Origin: Marinobacter sp. es.048
GTDB taxonomy: Bacteria; Pseudomonadota; Gammaproteobacteria; Pseudomonadales; Oleiphilaceae
Length of the DNA: 64,000 nucleotides
NCBI RefSeq assembly: GCF_900188435.1
Contig: NZ_FYFA01000001.1
Coordinates: 124,001-188,000, forward strand
Direction of reading: 5' to 3'
The first letter of the stretch is position 1; every line of letters begins with the position of its first letter. Below are positions 25,102 to 32,622 of the stretch, in pieces. The notes below the pieces were generated by a model. It did not search any database. It was not told where the DNA came from and saw only the letters and a list, made by a program, of their open reading frames with translations. Position numbers and translations under genes: made by a program.

Positions 25102-26715
25102 TCATCGCGACAGAGAGTCCCGGAGAATGTTTTTACGGATCTTGCCAGTGGCAGTCTTGGGCAGTTCGCCCAGCACCACTTTTCTTGGCGCCTTGAAATG
25201 CGCCATATGCTCCCGGCAAAAGGCAATGACTTCCTCAGCGGTCAGCTCGCCACCGTCATCGATGGGATTGACGAAGGCACAGGGTACCTCGCCCCACTTC
25301 TCGTCCGGCATGGCGACGACGGCCGCTTCGGAGACTCCCGGGTGTCGGTAGAGCACCTCCTCCACCTCAAGGCTTGAGATGTTCTCACCGCCGGAGATGA
25401 TCACATCCTTGGCCCGATCCCGGATTTCGACGTAGTGATCCGGGTGCATGACCGCCAGATCGCCGGTATGGAACCAGCCACCCCCGAAGGCCTTCTCCGT
25501 CGCGTCCGGATTCTTCAGGTAGCCCTTCATCACGGTGTTGCCCCGGATGCAAATCTCACCCATGGTCCTGCCATCGGCCGGTACGGGCTCGCCGCTGGCC
25601 ATATCCAGGATGTCCACTTCGTCGAGTCCATGGGTGGGCACACCCTGCCGTGACATCTTTACGGCCCTTTCTTCCAGAGGCAGTTCCTGCCATTCCGGCT
25701 GGGGCACGCACAGGGTGGACGGCCCGAAGGTTTCGGTCAGTCCGTACAGGTGGGTGATCTCGAACCCGATCTCCTCGGCCTTGCGAATCACACTGCTGGG
25801 GGGCGCGGCGCCACCGAGGGCGAAACGGGCGCGCCGGGTAAGGGTCAGGTTCTCGCGGCCCAGATCCTGTACCAGCATGTTCATCACCACCGGGGCGCCG
25901 CACATGTGGGTCACGCCGTATTCCTCAATCCGGCGATAGATCTCCCGGGTATCCACCTCCCGCAGGCAGACGTGGGTGCCGCCGACGGCGGTGATCGCCC
26001 AGGTATAGGCCCAGCCGTTGCAGTGGAACATCGGCAAGGTCCAGAGGTAGACGGTCTCTGCCGTCATATCGAAGGCCATGGCGTTAGACATGGCGGCCAG
26101 ATAGGCACCCCGATGGTGGTAGACCACGCCCTTGGGATTATCGGTGGTGCCGGAGGTGTAGTTCAGGGTGATCGCATCCCACTCGTCGTCCGGCTGCAAC
26201 CACGATGCCTCCGGATCGCCGTCCGCCAGGAGCGACTCATATTCCAGTTCCGCCAGGCCCTCGCTGGCACCGGCCTTTCGCTCGATGGCCACCAGCAGCG
26301 GCGGCACCTCAAGCTCGGCGATCGCCGCCCGGACCTGGTTTTCCCACTGGGTGTCGTAGAACAGAACCCTCGCTTCGCCATGGGCCAGGATGAACGAAAG
26401 GGTTGCCGCATCCAGGCGGATATTGATGGAATTCAGCACCGCGCCGGCCATGGGCACCGAGTAATGAGACTCAAGCATTTCATGGCTGTTGGGACACAGG
26501 ATCGCTACCGTATCGCCGGGAACAATACCCCGGACGCGCAGGGCATCCGCCATCTGCCGGCAACGGCGATGCAGTTCCCGATAGGAGAGGCTCATATCAT
26601 CGTCGATGACCGCCCGCTTCTCCGGGTAGACCCGCGCTGAGCGCTGAAGCAGCGTCAGCGGTGTGAGAACGGAATGATTGGCGGCGGTCTTTTTCAGATT
26701 CTTGTACTTATTCAT
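25102..26715 (-). CDS. Acyl-CoA synthetase (medium-chain/AlkK-like)
   Basis: The 537-residue ANL enzyme has the P-loop NYTSGTTDNPKGVVYHHRGA (about 188-207), ITHLYGLTETFGP (about 315-327), GWFHTGDLAVM (about 411-421), and the C-terminal catalytic-lysine motif LPKTATGKIRKNILR. Length and motifs fit the medium-chain/AlkK or methylmercaptopropionate ligase group. It closes a five-gene operon with an acyl-CoA dehydrogenase, so it likely feeds an acid into beta-oxidation. The substrate is unknown. Confidence 0.86.
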   Translation of the reverse strand: MNKYKNLKKTAANHSVLTPLTLLQRSARVYPEKRAVIDDDMSLSYRELHRRCRQMADALRVRGIVPGDTVAILCPNSHEMLESHYSVPMAGAVLNSINIRLDAATLSFILAHGEARVLFYDTQWENQVRAAIAELEVPPLLVAIERKAGASEGLAELEYESLLADGDPEASWLQPDDEWDAITLNYTSGTTDNPKGVVYHHRGAYLAAMSNAMAFDMTAETVYLWTLPMFHCNGWAYTWAITAVGGTHVCLREVDTREIYRRIEEYGVTHMCGAPVVMNMLVQDLGRENLTLTRRARFALGGAAPPSSVIRKAEEIGFEITHLYGLTETFGPSTLCVPQPEWQELPLEERAVKMSRQGVPTHGLDEVDILDMASGEPVPADGRTMGEICIRGNTVMKGYLKNPDATEKAFGGGWFHTGDLAVMHPDHYVEIRDRAKDVIISGGENISSLEVEEVLYRHPGVSEAAVVAMPDEKWGEVPCAFVNPIDDGGELTAEEVIAFCREHMAHFKAPRKVVLGELPKTATGKIRKNILRDSLSR

Positions 26716-26740
26716 GTCTCACCGTCCTGGACTGTCCGGA

Positions 26741-27103
26741 TTATTTCAGAAAGCCCGGGTTGTTGATTCGTAACCGGGCCTCCGTCATGCCCTTCAGAAC
26801 CGATCTCAGTTCCGGATCATCGCCATTGAGCCGGCGTTCACGGATGGCCCGTGCCAGAGTCTGCTCACCCTGTGAAGCGGCATCCGGCAGCTGGTATCCA
26901 GCCAGGAATTTCGACAGCAACCGGTCGGTGGCGTCAGGCTCACCCTGATCCCGCTGCTCGATCTCCCGGATCGCCATGCCCATGGCATTGGCAATCATCA
27001 GGGCCTCATATTTCTGCTCCCCTGCCAGTTCAGGCACCAGGGAATCCAGAAGCACCTGGCGGGCTTCGGTCAGCAGATCGCGGCTATCCGGCTCGTTGAT
27101 CAT
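26741..27103 (-). CDS. DUF6285-type small protein
   Basis: The 120-residue acidic helical protein matches the short DUF6285 proteins that I recall occurring just after phosphotransferase genes in acyl-CoA catabolic operons. It overlaps that gene by 4 bp here. No catalytic motif is visible. A partner or stability role for the phosphotransferase is inferred from the linkage alone. Confidence 0.6.
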   Translation of the reverse strand: MINEPDSRDLLTEARQVLLDSLVPELAGEQKYEALMIANAMGMAIREIEQRDQGEPDATDRLLSKFLAGYQLPDAASQGEQTLARAIRERRLNGDDPELRSVLKGMTEARLRINNPGFLK

Positions 27104-28125
27104 TGCCCTTCCTCCAATTCCGGAATCTGTTTCAGCAGGTCGTATTCCATCTGGGCCACCATTCGCCCGGTGAGGGCCAACTCCAGCGAGCGCTGTTCTC
27201 CGGACATGTGCCGGCGTGCCTGTTGCAGCGCAATCATGGCCCAGCGCACCAGCGCCATGACTTCCCAGTAACTGACCACCGCCGGATCGACGTCGGCGCC
27301 ACTCACTTCCCGATAACTGTCCAGAAGATCCTGTTTGTCGCCAACGCCACCGACTTCCCGGTCATCACCGCCGAAACGCCAGCTCCTGCAACAGAGCCAG
27401 CCCAGATCCTCACAGGGATCACTCCAGGCCGCGAATTCCCAATCCAGGACCGCGGTCAGCTCATCGCCGTCTACCATGTAGTTGCCGGTGCGGAAATCGC
27501 AGTGGCACAGGACTGTCGGGCCGGGCTCGGGCGCGTGGTCCTCAAGCCAGTTCAGGGCCCATTCCAACACTGGATGCGGTTCGCCGATTTCCTTCAGATA
27601 GCGGCGATAGAGTGCCACACGGTTCAGGGCGGGATTGCTCTCTGCCGGCATCTCCAGGAAAACCAGCAAGTCGTTCGGCGGCCGCACAGTGTGCAGCCGG
27701 GCCAGCTCTGCGCCAAACCGTCGGACAAGTTGCTGACGCTGATTGTTGTTTAGATCACCTTTCACCAACTTACGCGGTGATGAACTGCCTGAGGCCCGGG
27801 TCATGACATAGAAGATGCGCCCGGTAACATCCTCATCCTCACAAAGCCAGAGCGGCTCAGGCACTGTGACACCAGCCTCGAACGCTGCCTGCAACACCCG
27901 GAATTCCTCCGGTCGGGACAGGCTTTCCGCAACCCCGGAAGGGGCGTCCTGTCGGACCACAAATTCCTGCCGGCCCGGCCGGCTGCCGCCGTCCAGCTCC
28001 AGGGTCAGCCCGAAGTTGTCCTGAATGGCGCCCCCGGAAAGCTTGTCGAACTCGATAACCCGAGCACTCCGGGCACCAGTTTGCCGTGCAATAAAGGTGC
28101 TGAAGGTGTCGGCAAGGGCTGACAT
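27100..28125 (-). CDS. APH-fold phosphotransferase (ACAD10/11-like)
   Basis: The 341-residue kinase-like protein has the aminoglycoside phosphotransferase/choline kinase fold. The catalytic loop is VLCHCDFRTGNYMVDG (about 213-228), followed by the metal-binding AVLDWEFAAWSDPCEDLG. In animals this domain is fused to acyl-CoA dehydrogenases ACAD10/11, which handle 4-hydroxy acids through phosphorylation. Here it sits 1 bp from an acyl-CoA dehydrogenase gene (TGATG overlap), which supports phosphorylation of a hydroxyacyl-CoA substrate rather than antibiotic resistance. Confidence 0.82.
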   Translation of the reverse strand: MSALADTFSTFIARQTGARSARVIEFDKLSGGAIQDNFGLTLELDGGSRPGRQEFVVRQDAPSGVAESLSRPEEFRVLQAAFEAGVTVPEPLWLCEDEDVTGRIFYVMTRASGSSSPRKLVKGDLNNNQRQQLVRRFGAELARLHTVRPPNDLLVFLEMPAESNPALNRVALYRRYLKEIGEPHPVLEWALNWLEDHAPEPGPTVLCHCDFRTGNYMVDGDELTAVLDWEFAAWSDPCEDLGWLCCRSWRFGGDDREVGGVGDKQDLLDSYREVSGADVDPAVVSYWEVMALVRWAMIALQQARRHMSGEQRSLELALTGRMVAQMEYDLLKQIPELEEGQ

Positions 28126-29330
28126 CAGGCCTTCACCCCCCAGTGCCAGAAATCTGCACGCTCTGCCAGCAGTGTCTTCGAGAACACCATCTTGTGAATT
28201 TCCGACGCACCATCAACCAACCGTGCCTGACGGGCATAACGGTATATCCACTCCAGTGGCGTATCCTTGGAATACCCCCGGGCTCCGCACAACTGAATGG
28301 CTGTATCCACCGACTTGTGCAGGGTGTCCGCCACGGCCACCTTGGCCATGGACACTTCCTTGCGGGCGAAGTCGCCCTGATCCAGCTTCCAGGCAGCATG
28401 CATGGTCAGCAGCCGGCCAATCTGGATCTCCATTGCGGCCTCGCCGAGCAGCCACTGCACACCTTCTCGTTGTGACAGGGTCTGACCGAAGGATTCCCGG
28501 GTATCCACGTATTCGGTGGCAATCTCCAGGGACCGGCGGGCCAAGCCCAGCCAGCGCATACAATGGGTCAGACGGGCCGTGCCCAAGCGGATCTGGGTGA
28601 CCTTCAGGCCGTCTCCTACCTCCATCAGCCGGTTCTCGTCCGGAATTTCCAGGCCGTCAAAGCGTATCTCGCAATGACCTCCATGTTCCTCCGGACCCAT
28701 GATCGGGATCCGACGGACTACTTCCCAGCCCGGATCGTCCTTGTGGAACAGGAAGGCGCTGAGCCCCTTGCGGGTATCGTCAGAGGTACGGGCAATCAGT
28801 ATGAAGTGGGAAGCCTCCCCGGCCCCGGTGATGTAATGCTTGTAGCCATGGATAACCCAGCGATCGCCCTTACGGGTCGCGGTGGTCTGCATCATGCCCG
28901 GGTCCGAGCCGCAACCGGGAGGTGGCTCGGTCATGGCGAACGATGACCGGACCTTGCCCTCGACGATGGGCTTGAGCCACTTTTCCTTCTGGACCTCAGT
29001 AGCCACCTTGGCCAATACGATCATGTTGCCGTCGTCCGGGGCTGCGGAATTGAACACCACAGGTCCGAAGATGGACCGGTTCATCTCTTCGTAACAAGCC
29101 GCCATGCCCTGGATATCCAGGCCCTGGCCACCAAGGTGCTCAGGAATCTGCAGGCACCACAGGCCCTGCTGTCTGGCCTTGACGCGCATCTGCTCCAGAT
29201 AGTCCGGCGCGATGTTCTCATGCTCGTCATACGCCTCCGGGTTCTGCTCCAGGGGCAACAGCTCCTGTTCCACAAAGCCCCGGATACGATTCCGGTACGA
29301 CTCGTTCCTGGGGTTCAGATTGAAGTCCAC
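28125..29330 (-). CDS. Acyl-CoA dehydrogenase (ACAD11-like)
   Basis: The 401-residue FAD enzyme has the family layout: helical N-domain, beta-domain FAMTEPPPGCGSDPGMMQTT (about 131-150), and C-terminal helical domain with IQLCGARGYSKDTPLEWIYR (about 341-360). The GTG start at 29330 has AAGGAG 7 bp upstream. Pairing with the APH-fold kinase suggests an ACAD10/11-type reaction: elimination of phosphate from a 4-phosphoacyl-CoA, or standard desaturation. It is second in the operon, after the SDR. Confidence 0.87.
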   Translation of the reverse strand: MDFNLNPRNESYRNRIRGFVEQELLPLEQNPEAYDEHENIAPDYLEQMRVKARQQGLWCLQIPEHLGGQGLDIQGMAACYEEMNRSIFGPVVFNSAAPDDGNMIVLAKVATEVQKEKWLKPIVEGKVRSSFAMTEPPPGCGSDPGMMQTTATRKGDRWVIHGYKHYITGAGEASHFILIARTSDDTRKGLSAFLFHKDDPGWEVVRRIPIMGPEEHGGHCEIRFDGLEIPDENRLMEVGDGLKVTQIRLGTARLTHCMRWLGLARRSLEIATEYVDTRESFGQTLSQREGVQWLLGEAAMEIQIGRLLTMHAAWKLDQGDFARKEVSMAKVAVADTLHKSVDTAIQLCGARGYSKDTPLEWIYRYARQARLVDGASEIHKMVFSKTLLAERADFWHWGVKA

Positions 29331-29340
29331 AGCCTACTCC

Positions 29341-30141
29341 TTAAAGCGAAGATTGAAGATGACCGCCATCCACCACGAGGGTGCTGCCGGTCATGTAGTC
29401 GGAAAGGTTAGAGGCCAGCAGCAACAGTGGCCCACTCAGATCCCCTGCCTGGCCGAGACGGCGCTGGGGAATCCGGCGAATCATTTTCTGGCCGGGCTCG
29501 GTGGTAAAGAAATCACGGTTCAGATCGGTCTCGATGTAACCCGGAGCGAGGGTATTGACGCGAATGCCATACCGGGCCCATTCCAGCGCCAATGCCCGGG
29601 TCAGTTGCTCGACACCGGCCTTGGCCGCGGCGTAGGGCGCCACGTTGCCGGCCACGCGATGACCGAGAATGGAAGAAATCATGATGATGCTGCCGCCTTT
29701 GTTGATGGCGGACAGACGACGGGCAGCCTCGTTGGCCACCAGCCAACAACCTTTGAGGTTAGTGTCGACTACGCGGTCCCAGTCGGAACCGGTCAGGTCC
29801 AGCGCCTTCTCGCTGGTGGCCACACCGGCATTGGAAACCACCACATCCGGGATGCCGACGTCATCGGCCATGGTGTCAAAGGCTTCAGTGACACTGGCCT
29901 CGTCGGTGACATCCATTGTGACCACATGGATCCGACCGGCATGGTCGGGAAATTCGTTCTTGAGAGACTCCAGCGCTTCGCGGCGGCGGCCACTGACAAT
30001 CACCGTGGCACCGGCCTCGAGCAGGCATTGGGTAAAGCTGTGGCCCAGTCCGCCAGCGGCGCCGGTGACCAGTGCAATCTTGCCATCCACGCGCAGGGAC
30101 CAACTTGTATTGCCAAGGTTCGTGTTATTGGAATTGTTCAT
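29341..30141 (-). CDS. Short-chain dehydrogenase/reductase (SDR)
   Basis: The 266-residue classical SDR has the cofactor motif VTGAAGGLGHSF (about 22-33), the SNAG motif in place of NNAG, and the active-site pair in APYAAAKAGVEQL with Ser in IMISSILG. The start at 30141 follows GGAGG; 7 residues upstream are excluded. It leads the acyl-CoA catabolic operon and likely oxidises a hydroxyacyl intermediate or an alcohol. A 10-bp palindrome lies 30 bp upstream. Confidence 0.86.
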   Translation of the reverse strand: MNNSNNTNLGNTSWSLRVDGKIALVTGAAGGLGHSFTQCLLEAGATVIVSGRRREALESLKNEFPDHAGRIHVVTMDVTDEASVTEAFDTMADDVGIPDVVVSNAGVATSEKALDLTGSDWDRVVDTNLKGCWLVANEAARRLSAINKGGSIIMISSILGHRVAGNVAPYAAAKAGVEQLTRALALEWARYGIRVNTLAPGYIETDLNRDFFTTEPGQKMIRRIPQRRLGQAGDLSGPLLLLASNLSDYMTGSTLVVDGGHLQSSL

Positions 30142-30170
30142 ATCTCGACCTCCGGAACCCAAAATTAGAA

Positions 30171-30180
30171 CGAGCGCTCG
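30171..30180. promoter_or_regulatory. Palindrome CGAGCGCTCG upstream of SDR operon
   Basis: A perfect 10-bp dyad flanked by AGAA and AAAT lies in the divergent region between the SDR operon and nfsA. Operators of this shape are common for TetR-family regulators of fatty-acid and branched-chain acid breakdown. No regulator gene adjoins it, so the link is inference. Confidence 0.4.
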
Positions 30181-30303
30181 AAATATTCAAGCTCAGAATG
30201 TAATTTCTGACAAAGAAAATTTCTGAACCAGACGAATTCCGATGTATTTGGCATCGCAAGCCACTTGCCGCATGCTGGCTGAAAACAACTTAAGAGAGAC
30301 GCC

Positions 30304-31041
30304 ATGAATCCGACCATCGAACTGCTGACCTCACACCGCTCCATCCGCAAATTCACCGGGGAGCAGATCCCCAAGGATCTTCTCAGGGAACTGATCCGAG
30401 CCGGCCAATGCGCAGCCACCTCGAACCATGTGCAAGCGTATTCTATCGTTCACGTGATTGATCCGGACAACCGCCGGAAAATCGCCGAACTTGCGGGCGG
30501 GCAGGACTATATCGCCGATTGCTCGGACTTTCTGGTGTTCTGCGCCGACATGCGGCGTTCAACCGATGCCGCAGGACGGGCCGGGGCTGAAGTGGTGCGG
30601 GGGATGACCGAACAGCTGCTGGTAGCCACCATCGACACCAGCCTGATGGCCCAGAACGTGGCCATCGCAGCAGAGTCCGAGGGGCTGGGTCTGTGCTATA
30701 TCGGGGGCATACGGAACAACCCGGCGGAGATCAGCCACATACTGCGGTTGCCGGAGCATGTCTATCCGGTATTCGGTATGTGCCTGGGCTACCCGGACCA
30801 GAACCCGGAGGTGAAGCCACGTCTGCCGGTGGAGGCGATTCTCAGGGAAGATTACTATTCCGATGCCCGGGACGAGGAGCTGGTCGCCGGGTTCGATCGC
30901 ACCATGAACGAGTACTACCGGGAACGCACCGGTGGCAACAAGGACACCACCTGGTCCGAGCAGCTCAAGCCGCTGTTCACCTCGAAACTGCGACCGCACA
31001 TGCGCGAATTCCTGCGCAAATGCGGTTTCGAGATGAAATAA
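30304..31041 (+). CDS. nfsA: Oxygen-insensitive NAD(P)H nitroreductase
   Basis: The 245-residue FMN reductase aligns by eye with E. coli NfsA throughout: PTIELLTSHRSIRKFTGE, GGQDYIADCSDFLVFCAD, AQNVAIAAESEGLGLCYIGG, and GMCLGYPDQNPEVKPRLP. It reduces nitroaromatics and quinones with NADPH by two-electron steps. It is divergent from the SDR operon. Directly after its stop lies a scar that encodes the tail of another protein. Confidence 0.9.
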   Translation: MNPTIELLTSHRSIRKFTGEQIPKDLLRELIRAGQCAATSNHVQAYSIVHVIDPDNRRKIAELAGGQDYIADCSDFLVFCADMRRSTDAAGRAGAEVVRGMTEQLLVATIDTSLMAQNVAIAAESEGLGLCYIGGIRNNPAEISHILRLPEHVYPVFGMCLGYPDQNPEVKPRLPVEAILREDYYSDARDEELVAGFDRTMNEYYRERTGGNKDTTWSEQLKPLFTSKLRPHMREFLRKCGFEMK

Positions 31042-31100
31042 CCGCTACGCTGACCCGATACCTTGAACGGGTTCGGGTAGAAGAAGGAGCACGGTATTAA
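31042..31100 (+). pseudogene. C-terminal scar of a paralogue of the 8848 gene
   Basis: In the frame that ends at 31100, the DNA encodes TATLTRYLERVRVEEGARY, very close to the tail of the 8848-9168 membrane protein (NAALTQYMERIRVEEGARF). Many codons differ synonymously, so both copies once evolved as coding sequence. The rest of the gene is absent: nfsA occupies the upstream DNA in another frame. I infer a deletion or rearrangement that left about 60 bp. Confidence 0.6.
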
Positions 31101-31199
31101 AACAACCGGTCGACAATCACGACCACTTTCGGTTCCAGTGTTTTAACTGGGAAGGCAGGCCAGCTTTGCGGATGCAGGCGTCACGGACATCCCGGGGCA

Positions 31200-32507
31200 T
31201 CATTTCTCGTTTGTCAGGCGGGCAACTACCGCGGCCAGGTCTGTCATACCCTTTTCCACTTGCTGAATCCCGCTTGCAACACCGGAAATCTCGTTTGAGC
31301 TGCGTCGAGACAGATCGGATACTCCATCCATTGTGTCCCGCAGCGATTCAATAAGATGGCTATTCTTGCCCACCACTGCTGAGATTTCCTCCAGAGAGCG
31401 TGCGGTTTTTGCGGCCAGCTCACGAACTTCGTCTGCTACAACCGCAAACCCACGCCCCATTTCACCGGCCCGGGCCGCCTCAATCGCGGCGTTCAAAGCC
31501 AGGAGATTGGTCTGCTCCGCAACAGTGCGAATGGTGTTCACAATGTTTCCTATCTGATCGGCCTGGGTTTCCAGGTCCTGGCTTACACTTGCGGCATTGG
31601 CCACCTTCTCCAACGTTGACTCGGAGGTCTCGACAGCAACGGCGAGCGCTCGATTAGCCTCTGTAGCTATCTGCGAGGTTTCCTCTGAAGTTGAAGCAGC
31701 GACTTCAGCAGCCTCACGGGCATTGTTTACGCGAGCGGTTATGTCGGCAGCAAACTTGATCACTTTGTAGACTTGACCATCAGCATCCAGGACTGGGCTG
31801 TAGGTAGCTTCCAGCCAGATACTCCTGCCGTTCTTGTCCCTGCGTTCAAACTGCCCCGAAAAACTCTCTCCCCGCGCCAGCCTTTTCCAGAAGTTTGGGT
31901 TCTTTTGATAGAAATCGTCGTAGCAAAACATCCTGTGATGTTTGTGGAGGATATCCGCTGCGGCATAGCCGGTGGTTTCCAGGAAGTTTTCATTCGCCTC
32001 GAGTATTTCGCCCTCGGGCGTAAATTTGATAACCGCCATGTACTTGTCGATCGCATCGAGCATGGCATTGTGATCAGCCACCTTGTCCTGGTCGGCAGTC
32101 ACATCCCTGGCAATTTTCACCACCTTCCAGACGCTACCTTCCTCATCAAATACCGGGAAGTAGGTTGCCTCCAGCCAGACTCGCTGCCCCAAACGGTTAT
32201 AACGGGGAACGGTACCTTGCTGCGAAATTCCGCGCTTCAGTTCTTCCCAGAATTGCTGATAGGCAGCGGAACTGGCGTAACTCGAATCACACAACACGCG
32301 GTGATGCTGGCCAATCAGTTCCTCGCGCTGGTAACCCAAAAGCGACAGAAGCCGGTCGTTGGCGCTCTCCACCACCCCGGAGAGACTGAATTCGATATAG
32401 GGGAGGTTAGAACTGATGGCATGCAGAATCTGATGCATTCTACTGCTATCGAATCGTGACGCTTCGAGTTTTTCCGTCAGCTCTGATAGCCGATGACGAC
32501 CAAACAT
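31200..32507 (-). CDS. Soluble PAS-PAS chemoreceptor (BdlA-like)
   Basis: This 435-residue methyl-accepting protein has no membrane segment. It has two PAS domains (about residues 23-130 and 145-255), both with WLEATY..V segments. A signalling domain follows (about 275-435) with the conserved hairpin tip [20 protein letters not shown]. The layout matches Pseudomonas BdlA and related cytoplasmic energy or redox receptors that control biofilm dispersal or aerotaxis. The PAS ligand (FAD, haem or none) cannot be read from sequence. No che genes are nearby. Confidence 0.82.
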   Translation of the reverse strand: MFGRHRLSELTEKLEASRFDSSRMHQILHAISSNLPYIEFSLSGVVESANDRLLSLLGYQREELIGQHHRVLCDSSYASSAAYQQFWEELKRGISQQGTVPRYNRLGQRVWLEATYFPVFDEEGSVWKVVKIARDVTADQDKVADHNAMLDAIDKYMAVIKFTPEGEILEANENFLETTGYAAADILHKHHRMFCYDDFYQKNPNFWKRLARGESFSGQFERRDKNGRSIWLEATYSPVLDADGQVYKVIKFAADITARVNNAREAAEVAASTSEETSQIATEANRALAVAVETSESTLEKVANAASVSQDLETQADQIGNIVNTIRTVAEQTNLLALNAAIEAARAGEMGRGFAVVADEVRELAAKTARSLEEISAVVGKNSHLIESLRDTMDGVSDLSRRSSNEISGVASGIQQVEKGMTDLAAVVARLTNEK

Positions 32508-32622
32508 GGGTATTCTCCGAGGTCTGCCAGTTCTTGTTTGATCAGATTATAGGCAGAACACGAAGACATAGGGTTTTATCAGGTATGCATCCAGAAACGA
32601 ATTGTAAGCATATGCCAGCTTT

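Noticed and set aside
27100..28125. Aminoglycoside resistance gene
   Set aside because: The APH fold is real, but linkage to acyl-CoA dehydrogenase, SDR and acyl-CoA ligase points to acid catabolism.
31640..31655. Second CGAGCGCTCG-like dyad
   Set aside because: It lies inside the chemoreceptor coding sequence and is explained by Ala/Arg/Leu codons.
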